DNA of 64,000 nucleotides from Rhyacophila brunnea. Lineage: Eukaryota; Arthropoda; Insecta; Trichoptera; Rhyacophilidae. Positions within the stretch are counted from its first letter, which is position 1. Every line of letters starts with the position of its first letter. Position numbers and translations under genes: made by a program. The stretch lies in NCBI GenBank assembly GCA_022495005.1, contig JAGYXB010001749.1, forward strand, positions 2,108,001 to 2,172,000, in the 5' to 3' direction. Below the pieces are notes generated by a model. That model was given only the letters and a program-made list of their open reading frames with translations, searched no databases and was not told the origin of the DNA. Shown here piece by piece: positions 23,331 through 34,405 of this stretch.

Positions 23331-23700
23331 TTAATGTTAACTATCCTCTATTGCCTATATTTATTTTATTGTCTGAAAATTGTATATCAGGTCTCAAAGG
23401 ATTGTATTGCGTTCACTAAAACAATAGTGCCCTCGCAGACGAGTCAAATATTTCTGAATATTAATATTGTTTTACATAAATTATTTATTTAGTCCCGCAA
23501 TAATACTTATACTAAAACTAAGAAGGACCGTAAATATTTATCTAAGCTTGTTGGATGAGAAAGGGGTGGAATTAAAGTCCACACTACGTAGTGTACATAA
23601 TATCAAAGGGTTATTAACACAAAAATGTATCTACAAATTAGCAAGTTTTTGGGAGAGAGGAAAACAAGTTTTTTTCGAGTTAAGTTAAACTTTTTAGCTA
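23331..23700. other. No recognisable gene
   Basis: AT-rich; a 73-codon plus frame at 23467-23688 resembles nothing I know. Confidence 0.45.
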
Positions 23701-24080
23701 AACTAGAACAGATAATCATGAACATACATAATTTTGAAAACACTTCTGAGAAAATATATTATAACCAATAGAAAACATCTTTTTGAAAAAAGTTAGACAC
23801 CCCGTAGGAATCGAACCTGCATCTCTCGGGTATCGCACCCATGCACATAAACCACTATGCTAAGGCGTCATACTTAATTGCGACAAATTTTAACTAATGG
23901 CTTTTAATACTATCTGAAACGTTTTCCGAATTGAGCTACTATTGGCGATCGGCTTTTGTATTTTAAATCAAAGTATGTATTACTTTAATATTACTAACCG
24001 ACGTCACGGATCACTCCAAGGTCTTTTTTGTAACTTACTTGTACTTGCTAATAATTTTTAATTAAATATTTTTTTATTCA
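23701..24080 (-). mobile_element. Family T element, copy T5, with tRNA-like module
   Basis: Left TIR words CATAATTTTGAAAACACTTC, TGAGAAAATATATTATAACC and CCAATAGAAAACATCTTTTT; minus-strand tRNA-like module at about 23797-23871 (TTAGCATAGTGGTTTATGTG, GCAGG TTCGATT CCTAC); then ATTGCGACAAATTTTAACTA, GGCGATCGGCTTTTGTATTT and AACCGACGTCACGGATCACT. Same architecture as T6 and T9, different tRNA-like sequence. Confidence 0.75.
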
Positions 24081-25247
24081 ATGAATAACTCACTAGATTT
24101 GAGAATTTCATGAATTATTAAACAATAATATTTTATACATTAAAATTATATTTTCCTCTTTAAATAGGGTGGAAAGTTATTAAGGGTTCGACTTACCTGA
24201 TTTTATATTGATATTATTATAAACATACCACGTACGCATAAAGTTCGACAGTTTTAATAGAAAATATGACGTAGTTAGAGCTATGCCGAGCGAGAGAAAA
24301 CGATGCAATAAATGCTTCGTGTAAGAGAGTCAGAAATAATCAAATTTACCCTACGTAATTCATGCGCTGTAGAAGAAATCGCGATTTGCGCAATTTCAAG
24401 AATAGGCTGTTGTTCCACTATTTATAGTTGGTACATTTACAATGAAATTAGCAGGTGTTTACGGTCTTTAACCAGATGGAAATTCCACATCCAAGATGCC
24501 TAACTTTAATCGTGGCGGCGATTCTCTTTGACGCAAATGACGCAATCGACTCGTTGAAAGACGTAAAAAGGGGCCTTGAAACAGTCCAAATTAGTAATAC
24601 AATTAATAAAATATACTAAAATAAAAAATGCGCATGTAATACAAATTGAATAGATAATATAATATTACCAAATTCGTATATAATGCGTAAATAATATTAT
24701 TTTATGTCCCCACTGATATACAATATATATTTATCTTGATTTATCTATCGTTTGTAACGTACGTAAAGATATGGGAGATAGCGAGACACAGAGAAAACGT
24801 ATTAAAAGGGGTAAGGTGAGAGAAAACATATACGTACACTCAAATTCCAAATTTTAAAAATAAACTGACACGCAAATAACGAAATCGGTTATTTTAATCA
24901 GGTCGTGAAATAAGACCAATGATAGGATACTCTAATGTACTTACAGTGCTGTACTAGCGTACTAGCTTTTAATAATAATTGGATTGGGAAGAGCTATATG
25001 GGTACATTGTTATTTTTACTAAGTAGGTTAGTAGTTCGAATTTATGTTTACGTGTTTTTAACGTGGGGAGACTCAAAATCAGTCAGTATTCAGGCTCCCA
25101 AGTTCCAATGCAAGTTCATTGTGCTAGACTATCGACAATCTACAGGCTCCTTGTATATTTAAACAAGCTCGTATTTTGCTCACTCTGAGGTGGAATACTG
25201 ATAATATCATCCAAGAATCGGCGAAAACTGCGAGGTATCGAGAATTT
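24081..25247. other. No recognisable gene
   Basis: AT-rich; short frames at 24312-24503 and 24935-25162 resemble nothing I know. Confidence 0.45.
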
Positions 25248-25555
25248 GGTTACATGTAAATTGTACGTAAAGCATTTCACCGTGGCACAGTTTGCCGTGA
25301 GCTTTCTATCGTAAAGAGATGGCCGTATACTATATGGTATCGCAGCTTATTTTGGCAAAATCCATGAATTCGAGGATGAAAACCAAACCTAACCTAACAA
25401 ATTTAATAATCCAGTATAACGGCAATTTTTTAAATTTGTTTGCTGCTGTCTTCCTGTAAAGTGTAAACCGACAAAAACTGTGTTTTATTTAGACATGAAT
25501 GTCAGTACTATACGACCCAAAGAGGTTGGGCGATTTTTAATATACGGCCGATATT
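25248..25555 (-). mobile_element. Family B2 element, one end missing
   Basis: Starts GGTTACATGTAAATTGTACG, then CATTTCACCGTGGCACAGTT, GGCCGTATACTATATGGT, a CCTAACCTAAC word, AATCCAGTATAACGGC, TTACACTTTACAGG on the minus strand and AATGTCAGTACTATACGACC. Against the full copy at 62081-62511 it lacks the TGTCCGGAAA end. Confidence 0.75.
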
Positions 25556-25898
25556 TGTAATTAAAATTTACAACTGAATATATAACTTTTTACTCAACTT
25601 ACTTCAGTACTTCTAAAATTCTTTATTAGACAATTTTTGCATCACTTTTTTTTATTTTAAAATGTCACCGACAGTATTCGTGTAGTCCCTTTTCATTTGT
25701 TATAATAACATTCACGATAATTTATAAATTGTCTTTAACCTATCTGAATATGACTGTAACGCCGGTTTTTGATGGATTTAGTTTCATCGCCATTAAGGTG
25801 AATTCTTCACTGAGCCTTTTTTAAAGAGGCACTTAGCGGAAAAATACGAAGCTTGCAATTGGAGACATTTTTTGATAATTTACAATTTCAACTATATT

Positions 25899-26183
25899 AA
25901 TGGATAAATATGAAACGGTCGTGAAATTCTGTCGATCCCAAAGACTAAGGTGGGCTGGACACGTCGAGAGAATGCCTGAGCACAGGACGCCAAAATTCAT
26001 GACCAAATGGATCCCACAGTGGAAACGGTCTAGGGGCAGACCAAAGAAGAGGTGGGCTGACTGTATCTGGAGACTGGAGAGGAGCAGCCAGGGAAAGGAG
26101 CGTGTGGAGGACAATTGTAGAGGAGGCCAAATCCCGCCCCGGGATGTAGTGCCGAGAAAGAAGAAGATGAATGGATAAATATG
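25899..26183. repeat. 14-bp target-site duplications around the RTE insertion
   Basis: AATGGATAAATATG occurs at 25899-25912 and again at 26170-26183, exactly bracketing the LINE sequence. In the uninterrupted right arm of the foldback the corresponding sequence appears once (AAGTACATATTTATTAGTTA region, diverged). This proves insertion order: foldback first, LINE second. Confidence 0.88.
25913..26169 (+). pseudogene. RTE-type LINE 3' coding end, 5'-truncated insertion
   Basis: The plus frame reads VKFCRSQRLRWAGHVERMPE, then HRTPKFMTKWIPQWKRSRGR, PKKRWADCIWRLER and finishes in an AAGAAGAAGATGA tail. RLRWAGHVERM followed by GRPKKRW.D is the C-terminal signature of RTE/BovB-like retrotransposons. 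Only about 257 bp inserted, with perfect 14-bp target duplications, so it is a severely 5'-truncated copy. The frame is open, which suggests it is younger than most relics in the window. Confidence 0.9.
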
Positions 26184-26627
26184 TATCTGAAAACATTAAA
26201 AAGAAAAATATTTTTTATTTTAAGTCAAAGCTAAACTTACAATTGTAAAAAATGTAATAAAATGTGAATTTGTTGAATCGGACTGCACCTTATTATTACA
26301 TATATTTTATAGTCATATCTATTATTAAAATTTAGTTTATTAAGTTTTCTAAACTAAATTTTAATAATAAATATGACCATAAAATATATGTAACAATAGG
26401 GTGCGGTCTGATTCAACAAATTCACATTTTATTATATTTTTTACAATTGTAAGTTTATCTTTGACTTAAAATAAAAACTATTTTTCTTTTTAATGTTTTC
26501 AGATAAGTACATATTTATTAGTTAAGACAGTTGAAATTGTAAATTACCAAAAAAAACTCAAATTGCAAGCTTCGTATTTTCCGCTAGGTGCCTCTTTAAA
26601 AACGGCTCAGTAAAGGCTTCACCTTAA

Positions 26628-26985
26628 ACTACAACCTGACTGATTTCGTTATTTTAGAACCGTAATATACGTTGAAATCGGCATACATCAATATGGCTTC
26701 CAAGTAAGTAGGTAGGTATTAGCTTTCAATATGTTATCCTATATTATTGTAACCTGTAGTAAAGTAAACAAATTGTTTCAAATTAATATGGTTTCCATGT
26801 AAGTAGATATTACTCTTAAATATTCCCAAGGCGAGAAAGAGATATTATTTCGTCTTATTCTGTGAGTTTTGTACTTTAGTGTAAGAAGTTGCTTATTTTT
26901 GTAGTCTTGATAATGATGTTACAACCGACATAGCTGTGGGGTTCGAATGGGTCACCACTGTAGGAATCATCGGGGTGTCGTAATC
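26628..26985. other. No recognisable gene
   Basis: Short words AATATGGCTTCCAAGTAAGT and AATATGGTTTCCATGTAAGT (26692 and 26787) form a small direct repeat. Nothing else is supportable. Confidence 0.4.
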
Positions 26986-28324
26986 ATGGTGTTGAGGATG
27001 ATGATGAAGAAATCGAAGATGGATGCAGGAGCGAGTTTTATTTGCGGCGTTAACAGTCGGTACAATACTATGTTACAGTAGTTATGTTACAATACTTATG
27101 ATAATGTTCCGAGGTCCAAGGATCGTATGCATGAGATTCCCAAAAACCTTATAGGCTATATACTGCACGTTTGTATGCATGAGTACAAACATAATTCGTT
27201 GTTAAGTGACGTCACGAATGTGACGTCATCATGTGTCTTGGTGGCCAATGGCAATTTTATAAAATTTCATTCCCCGATCAATAATTCAAAATTTTGAAAT
27301 TGTAAGTGTGTCTGAAAGTGTGCGAACGGTACCATATAAATTTAATAATTATAAATGAATAATTATTATGAACTTTAAATAATCTATCAGTTATTATATC
27401 ACATTTATTTTATAATTCTACTCCACGAAAGGATAAAGTATTCCCAGTTAACATTTCCATTTAGTGGCAATACTGAATACATACATATTATTATGACTAA
27501 CTTCACTTCAATTATGAGATGTCAAAACCGAATAAGAATAAATGACAGAAATGCAAATGGATTTAGATAATAATATGTAATGATCTCTGTATAATATTAT
27601 CATTTATACCAATCACCGTATGACACTAATGATTTATCCAGTGTATTTGAGAGTTGTGCATTGTTTATTACAGTTATCTTACACTATTTAACTAGGTAGG
27701 TAGGTACCATAATATTTTGAAGAATGCAGAATGCTTCCAATTGCATATTTTAATGCCAGATACAGCAGTAGGTACCTATTTTTGCGGTCGTTTAGCGGAG
27801 ATATTTTATCGTAATCTTACGTAAATCCATCTTATCTCTCCATGAGAAATATTGCGCTTTGTAAGCGAAATAGGTACGAGGCATTGTATCAGTTACCTAC
27901 TAAAATGACATTTGAAAGTGACAGATGAAGCAGCCATTTTGAATGGCGTGTGACGTCAGATTGCTTACGTCACAAACGGTGCTATACGCTATATGATGTA
28001 AAATCGGTTAAATAGCCTATAAAGAATTTGGGAATCTCATACATACGGCCCCAAATCTCGGTACAATGAGATATTGTGCGAAGCGATATAGATATTGAGA
28101 TTCTAACAGGCCGGGAACTTACATTTGAGTGGCATTTCCGATGAATTATTATTCGCTGTTTATAAAATAAAAATAATATTCTTATTATTGAAATAATCAA
28201 GTCAGCTATTATCTGGAATTTGCGTCAAAGGATGACTGACTAAGTGAAAAATGGACATGCAGAATTTATTATTGAGGTCAGCTCCTTACCGAGTTTGCTA
28301 TAATTTGACACCATAGAAAATAGA
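26986..28324 (+). repeat. Unclassified repeat E, copy 1, split by element F
   Basis: 26986-27123 and 28048-28324 together match 37646-38085: GAGCGAGTTTTATTTGCGGC, AACAGTCGGTACA, GTTCCGAGGTCC, then AATGAGATATTGTGCGAAGC, GGCCGGGAACTTACATTTGA and GACTAAGTGAAAAATGGACA. The join in the other copy is uninterrupted, which proves that the 0.92-kb element between was inserted later. No protein recognised. Confidence 0.8.
27124..28047. mobile_element. 924-bp TIR element F inserted in repeat E
   Basis: Left end CGTATGCATGAGATTCCCAA followed by AACCTTATAGGCTATA; the reverse complement of the right end is CGTATGTATGAGATTCCCAA followed by ATTCTTTATAGGCTATT. TIRs are about 36 bp with few mismatches. Both subterminal regions carry TGACGTCA-type words (ATGTGACGTCATC at 27219, GTGTGACGTCAGA at 27949). 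No target duplication is obvious and no frame codes for a transposase. Superfamily unknown. Confidence 0.8.
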
Positions 28325-28326
28325 TA

Positions 28327-28845
28327 CAGTATAACCTCGTTTTTACGTGCCCGGTATTCACGTTTTCCCGGCAATTGCGTGTAATTTTTTCGGTCCCGAT
28401 GTATTTCAGTACATTTAATACCCGCATTTACGTTTTTCTTTCCAGCGATTTACGTCGGAAATATTCAAAATATGCAAGTTACGCGCGCTTCTGAAGAACT
28501 GTCTGATGAAGACGAGGTTGATATTCCAACAAAAGAAGAAGCAATGAGGTTCACCGAGGGCTTAAAACCTACTTTACAAACTTTGCTGATATCCAAGATG
28601 ACACTTTTAAATGTTTATATAGTCTTGAAAGAGAATTACATAACAAAAAAACAAAAATGCAACAAACTAATGTACATGATTTTTTTAATAAAAATTTAAA
28701 TTGAATGTTGTTTTTTAATAAAACGTTATTTTTTTAGAAACATAAAATTTTAATGTTCTTTTTTTCAATACCCCCCTTTTAAATTTTCCCTCCAATTAGG
28801 TTTTTTTTCCAGTCCCTTAAAAAACGTAAAATAGGGGTTATAGTG
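28327..28845 (+). mobile_element. pogo/Tigger element, internal deletion derivative
   Basis: 519 bp between TA dinucleotides (28325-28326, 28846-28847). Left end CAGTATAACCTCGTTTTTAC; reverse complement of right end CACTATAACCCCTATTTTAC. The interior keeps only the 3' end of the transposase gene (28472-28699). Related to the shorter element at 17086. Bounded on the left directly by repeat E. Confidence 0.9.
28472..28699 (+). pseudogene. Tigger-type transposase C-terminal remnant
   Basis: The 75-codon frame reads ASEELSDEDEVDIPTKEEAM, RFTEGLKPTLQT and ends ...FLIKI. The acidic stretch followed by PTKEEAxxxxExLxxxLQ and a short final segment is the usual C-terminus of pogo/Tigger transposases (CENP-B-related). 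The CENP-B HTH and DDE core have been deleted. The frame lies inside intact pogo-like TIRs, which supports the call. Confidence 0.75.
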
Positions 28846-30164
28846 TATTTAATTTGTAATTATATATCTGTATATATCTATCGACATTAAAACAGCCTGT
28901 ATAATTAAATATTATTTATATTATGATTTCGGTAAAAAAAATGCGTGTCAGTTTAAAAAATGTAATTTAACCATTTTACCAGATAAATGAGGGGTATTTT
29001 AATATTATTTAATTCACATAATCTAAATACAGCCACTTTACATGGGATATTTTTATATTATATGTCAAAATAAGGCTGCACCATTGGGAAGTGGCATTAC
29101 TTGACAAGGGTTGTAAACTGAGTGGGAGTCAGCTGGGGCGAATGTAATGGGAGGCTGTTGACATAGTCCGTCGAAAGAGACTCTCTTTGTGTACGACGGG
29201 TTAGGGATTTCACAATGGCCAAACTACAAGGACATTAAAAAAGACGAGGATTTATTATTGGCAACAAAAAAGTTGAATTTAATATGTATTTTTGCCAGGA
29301 AAGAAAAGATACTTTGAATGAATCTTTTTTTCTTTGTGGTAAAGTATACAAATCTAGGCTTTATTATCACCATTCACAACAAAATATAAATCAAGACAAT
29401 TATGTATAAAGTAATCAAGTGTATTTTGGAATTGGTAAAAATCTTAAATTAAAAGTTCACGCGAACACAGATATTCAGATTGTAGGTACAATACATAGCT
29501 GAGACCATTTCTCATAATATATGGATTAATACATTGGATCAAATCTCAAAAAAGTATTCTGATATTTGAAATATAGACCTTGAGAATGATATATGGAGTA
29601 ATAGCGCATGTATGCACCAATACTGTATAATATTCTAAACTATCGCGATAACTGTTTATACGTTAAAGAGCTGACTGTCTCTCCAATCTCATTCTTCAAG
29701 CGTAAGCGAGACGCGATGTTGTTATTGAATGGTGATATTTGGACAGATTCATAGATAATCGGTAAACGTCAAAATGTTTTGTGTGGTGTAGTTAGTATTT
29801 CTTCCGGCAGGTTCGCCACTATCGTTTTACTGCGCGTGCGCAAAGTGAAAATTGAGAAGCGTCTGAACTTATTTACACGTGCATTTTCTTGTTACTGTTA
29901 GCGGTAAATCCATGTAGCGTAAACGGGGTTTAAGCAATGAAAATGGCTCACTCAGATCCCACTATGTGGCATCCAAAAGTTCAAAGACATACTTACAAAA
30001 TGACTCGATCGAGTGAATAGAGGAACTCTAATCAGGACGTGAATTGCCTTTAAATTTCTGGAAAGTTTTAAATTGGCCAAGAGTCAATATCTCAAAACAA
30101 ATTTGTGGAGGTAGGGTATTTAGTAAGGACGTCACATGTGAGTATGGAAAGGTACAAGATGCTA
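28846..30164. other. No recognisable gene
   Basis: AT-rich; nothing I can support. Confidence 0.45.
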
Positions 30165-30985
30165 GTCATTTATTTAATTATTTATTTAAAAAAACAGAAC
30201 ATTGTGGACACCACAAACCAGACTTCAAGACGTTCACAACATGATACGAGTATTTAAATTTAAAAAAAAATGGATCTAATCAAACAAGTTAAATAAAAAT
30301 ATATACTTGTTTAATAAATATTCCCACACAAGAGAGAAAAAAAATAAAAAAACAACAAAAACAATGTTATACAATAAAATAAAATTTCAAAAACAAAATA
30401 CAACACTAAAAATCTCTTTGGGGAGCCCATTGACTAGTTTCGCTAATGGTACCTGATAGGCTTGACACGAGGAAAGAGTTCTGTCCGACCCAGAATAGGT
30501 CATGGCTGCGACTGTGTAGGTAAGTAATGGGTGCATAGAATATCAAATTGATGAGGCATCAGGATTGGAAAGCATCCCTCTTGATGGTAGGTAAAAATAT
30601 CTCAAGAGAAGAAGTGACCTACGAGAACCAGGACAGTGAAAAGTGAGCATGGTTTGTAGAAAAGCAGTTGGAAAATAATCATTTGACAAATTATCGAATG
30701 GAAAATAATTATATGTCTTAAAATAAAGACATAGAAGAAATTTCATCTGGAAGCGCTCTAAAATAAGCTTGTAGGACACCAAATAAAAGACCCATATTCA
30801 AGAACACTACGCACTAGTATATGTATGACATTTGGATTCTTGAATGGTTTAGCTTGTTGCATGGTGAATTCAAGAAGGCTACTTACGCGTAAAACTGTAG
30901 AGGTTATATGCGAGTGAAAAGATAATATAGTGTCAAAAATTATTCTAAGATCTTTCGTCTCAGATTGACGTTATAAAAGACTTTT
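30165..30985 (-). mobile_element. LINE-B 3' part (jockey/CR1-like), degenerate RT C-terminus
   Basis: 3' end at low coordinate: TATTTATTTAAAAAAACAGA, UTR AACATTGTGGACACCACAAA and ACGTTCACAACATGATACG. Minus-strand coding: ERFQMKFLLCLYFKTYNYFP (30543-30782 frame; family form ERIQKKFLRFLYFKTYNYYP), and above it NLRRK, IIFDTILSFHSH and LLEFTMQQAKPFKNPN in broken frames, the region after the YADD box. No complete RT. Matches the fragment at 11940-12500. Confidence 0.78.
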
Positions 30986-31887
30986 TGACATTATATAATA
31001 ATTATATTTTATCGGAGTCCATGTAGTGATCTATCAACTTATCAGGGTTATATACAGAATAGGACTTGTTAAATCGTATTACACGGTGACCTCGGCTAAA
31101 ATTTTTTGACATGTCGTAATATGGTTCCGGACACGTTAAGTACATAATTAGTATTATATTGCATAGAGTATCAGGTAGAATATTAAAAAAAAACAGTAAT
31201 GAGCATAAGTTAGTAGATAATTCAAAGCCCTTCAATTCTCATCTGCCATTCACCAATCCTTAATACAGTCACCCCTAGGTTGGAATATAAAAACATTTGG
31301 CTGATTCCAGAGGCCGTTAGTGACAATGTTATTCAAATGCTTATTTCCAATTCATTGTCAATTTATGCAGTTTTTGTAGCTCATTTTAATACCTGATTGC
31401 TACCAAAAATCTTACTTGTACAAGTCGTTTAAAATACTTTAAAAAAAGTTTAAGTCAACATAATTTAATCCGTAAACTGACACTGGCTTTTGAAATCCCT
31501 TACTCCGGTCACACTGTAGACAACAAGAGGTGTGTCTGTTGGCAATGTATTCCCACTGTCAGTTTTGACCGCATGCTTTTCATGTTCCCGAATGTTCCAC
31601 TTGTCCGTGAGGGGTTTGTCAAACTGCTGTCCAAAAATAAATCATTAACACTTTCCGTTCCAACTATTTTTATTGTAATATTCAACAGTCAGTTTAACTG
31701 CCAACCACCCCTAACTCGTAGGTATATTACGAGCCAATTCCCTACCCGCAATAAAACTGTGATATAATATTTAAATATTTCCATGGTGATCAATCTTATT
31801 TAATGTTTTGTTTATTAATCAGATGAGTTTATAAATGTATTTTAGTAGGAATTAACGTTATATTTTAGAGGTAGCATGAAATAGAGC
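30986..31887. other. No recognisable gene
   Basis: Frames at 31002-31235 (minus) and 31573-31767 (plus) resemble nothing I know. Confidence 0.45.
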
Positions 31888-32277
31888 GTGTCCGGAAACT
31901 GTAAGTATGTAGGTACGTATCACACTTCACCATGAAATCGGAAAATATGGCCGTCCAACCTCTTCGTATAGTACTGACATAAAATTTATGTCTAAATAAA
32001 ACACGGTTTTTGTTGGTTTACACTTTACAGGAAGCCAGCATCAAACAAATTTTGAGAATAGCCGATACCTATACTGGATTATTTTTTAAGTTATGTTAGG
32101 TTTTCATTATTGAATTCAATAATTTTGCCGAAATCAGCTATGAAAATTGAATTAATGTTCATATTGAAACTAATAAAAATTGTAGACCGTATATTATACG
32201 GTCATCTCTTTCCAATAAGAAAGCTCACGGTGAACTGTGCCACGGTGAAATGTTTTATGTACAATTTACATGTAACC
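31888..32277 (+). mobile_element. Family B2 element, near full length
   Basis: Starts GTGTCCGGAAACTGTAAG and ends TACAATTTACATGTAACC. Internals GGCCGTCCAACCTCTTCG, TATAGTACTGACATAAAATT, TTGGTTTACACTTTACAGGA, ATACGGTCATCTCTTTCC and GTGCCACGGTGAAATG are shared with 62081-62511. The outer ends are like B1; the middle is different. Confidence 0.8.
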
Positions 32278-32469
32278 GAAATAGAGATACCCGGAAGACG
32301 GTTGTAATTTTTAGTACATGGGTCTTAATAGCCATATCACGTAGGTATAAAGTGTGATGCTGTACAGAGTTACATAATTCTACATATAAGTATAACCCTC
32401 CAAACCAATCAACCCAGCATCAGACCGGTTTTAATCGAGTGTATCACTAGACCCAACGATTGGTGTGAA

Positions 32470-32640
32470 GTATCAGCAGTTTTTTCGCCTGGGAATGTCT
32501 CAGGAGCAGATACCCAAGATTAGGTCACCACGCGTTCAAGAGTACTTTGACTAATTTTACTGTGACTTATTCTAACAAGAAGTGCCCGTGAGAGAGAGAA
32601 GCACGGCGAAATAACAAAAATAAATAATTTATATTAATAA
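32470..32640 (+). repeat. Unclassified repeat, second copy of the 19.38-kb repeat
   Basis: Begins near TTTTCGCCTGGGAATGTCTC, has AGGAGCAGATACCCAAGATT, GTCACCACGCGTTCAAGAGT and an A-rich end AATAACAAAAATAAATAATT. Orientation as in the first copy. Confidence 0.5.
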
Positions 32641-32710
32641 ATATAATACATACTTATTAATATTAATACTATCGACTGAAGTTACTTGATGGAATTTGAA
32701 TTTAAATTCA

Positions 32711-32779
32711 AATGGATTCAAGCTCTGTACTATTCCATTTAAGTCATTAAAATGGAATAGTACAGAGCTTGAATCCATT
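32711..32779. repeat. Perfect 30-bp hairpin
   Basis: AATGGATTCAAGCTCTGTAC plus TATTCCATTT (32711-32740) is repeated exactly in reverse complement at 32750-32779, separated by 9 bases (AAGTCATTA). Such perfection implies recent origin or maintenance. It lies just downstream of the LINE-A 3' tail. Confidence 0.92.
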
Positions 32780-33012
32780 CCATCCATTTAATACATTCAA
32801 TTCAATTTATTTATTTTTAACATATTGTGGACATTACAAATTATAAGTTTAAGACATTCACAACATGACATTTAGAAACAAAGAAATATAAAACAGTAAG
32901 TATTACATAAAAAAAGAGATAGATAATATGTTATTAAACAGTAGTAATATGTACATACAAAAATAATAATTAGATAGGTACAAGGAAGTACACCGAATGA
33001 GTTAAGCAGACC

Positions 33013-33891
33013 CTATTTTAAGAATTTATAAAACAACGTCCACCTATACTCATCCTCACGTAGGTGGAATATATCAACACCCGAAGCAATTTCGTTGAAC
33101 ATAGTTATCGCCCTACCAATTGGCATTACCAGTGGCAGGTTGGTTCTGCACCTTGGGAGAATAAACAGCTGATGTTCTCTATTTCTAAGATAGTTATCAG
33201 GAACACACAGGTCAATACTGCCGAGAATGGCAGACTTCTCATTTATACCTCGTATAAGTCGAAAAAAATACGTAGCTAAATAAAAATTTCTTCTAAATTG
33301 CAAACTGCAATATGTAAGCATGCCTAAGAGAAAGTCAGCTGGATAAAGCCACGGATAGTATCCGTACAACCTCAAATAAAGGAGTCTCAAGAATTTCTTC
33401 TGAATCCTCTCCACCATAAGGCCATACTTCAACTGATGCGGTGCCCAAACAATAGACCCACTCTCAAGTCTGCTTCGAACTAAAGAATTAAATAAAAGTT
33501 TTAATACCGTAACATCCGAAAAGACCCGGGAAGTACGCATGACGAAGCCCAACATTTTAAGCGCCTTGTTACAAATGGTAACTATATGGCTAATAAATAT
33601 CAGTCTACTCCTACTCTCAAACGTATTGCCAAGATCCCTTACAGATGATATTCGTGACAGAACTCTACCATGCATCGAGTATTGGAAAAACAACACTTTT
33701 GAGGCTTTGGTAAACGACAAAAGATCAATATTGAATTCTAGTTTGTTACGCCTGCCCCAATCTAATATATTATCTATATCAAGTTGGAGCTGATGACAAT
33801 CATCCAAGGTGACAACTTCCAAAAAGAGTTTCAAGTCATCAGCAAACAACAAAAACATAGCATTTTTTATTACCAATGCTAGGTATGTCAT
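33013..33891 (-). pseudogene. LINE-A reverse transcriptase, palm (YADD box) to C-terminus
   Basis: The 292-codon frame starts in the palm. FLLFADDLKLF carries the two catalytic Asp of motif C; then the thumb and C-terminal region: LDWGRRNKLEFN, VRDLG, LVRSRLESGSIVWAPHQLKY, VERIQKKFLRLLYLRLYGYY and MFNEIASGVDIFHLREDEYR. The order matches jockey/CR1-type RTs (SSVxDLGV, SxLEYxSxVWxP, ERxQKKFLRxL). The reading start (M) is not a real initiation codon; the frame joins the upstream piece through a frameshift just before the FADD box. No RNase H domain is present. Confidence 0.9.
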
Positions 33892-33991
33892 TTAGTATTT
33901 CAGTGAACAGCCACTGCCCTAAGTTTGAGCCCTGAGGGATACCAGAAAATGTGTAAAAGGTCTGTGACTGATAAAGACCGTACGATACGTA

Positions 33992-34405
33992 TTATTGACG
34001 GTTTCTAAAATAACTCCCGAATAGCTTCATAACTCGATCAGACAATCCGATATGTTGGAGTTTTTCCATCAGGACATCATGATCGACTTTTTCAAATGCT
34101 TTCGAGAAGTCATTGTAAGAACAGTCAACCTGGTGGCCTCTATCCAGTGCCGATGACTCATAATTGGTAAATACCATCAGGTTAGTTTCCGTTGATCGGC
34201 CTGCTCTAAATCCATGCTGTTCATTTATTATAAATGACTCAATTTTTGGAGAAATCATGTTGTGCATGATCATCTCAAGAACTTTTGCTGATGCAGAGAG
34301 AACAGCTACCGGCCTGTAATTCTCCACTGATGACTGTGTACCACTCTTATGGATTGGAGTAACCTTCGACATCTTCCACGTTTCCGGAAAGATACCTGTC
34401 TCCAT
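33992..34405 (-). pseudogene. LINE-A reverse transcriptase, fingers and motif A
   Basis: The 137-codon frame reads GIFPETWKMSKVTPIHKSGT, then NYRPVAVLSASAKVLE, NEQHGFRAGRSTETNL and YNDFSKAFEKVDHDVLMEKL (motif A, with the first catalytic Asp in DFSKAF), and LFGSYFRNRQ before a stop. Below the stop the same frame continues as YTFSGIPQGSNLGQWLFTEI, the degenerate PQGSxLGPxLF motif B, to the frameshift near 33890. The usual Asp of AFDKV has become Glu. It lacks the EN domain and ORF1. Confidence 0.9.

Larger units (their letters stand above)
25793..26627. mobile_element. Foldback element G (about 280-bp arms), interrupted by an RTE LINE
   Basis: Left arm from TTAAGGTGAATTCTTCACTG through CGAAGCTTGCAATTGGAGAC and, after the insertion, ACAATTGTAAAAAATGTAAT and GGACTGCACCTTATTATTAC to 26338. 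Right arm from 26341 to 26627 repeats the same in reverse. The two arms differ at only a small fraction of positions. The centre is AGTTTATTAAGTTTTCTAAACT-like with almost no loop. Without the insertion it is about 565 bp. No coding capacity. Confidence 0.88.

Noticed and set aside
25900..26178. Host DNA-binding or nuclear protein
   Set aside because: RLRWAGHVERM and GRPKKRW are the usual RTE retrotransposon C-terminus, and the block is flanked by target duplications.
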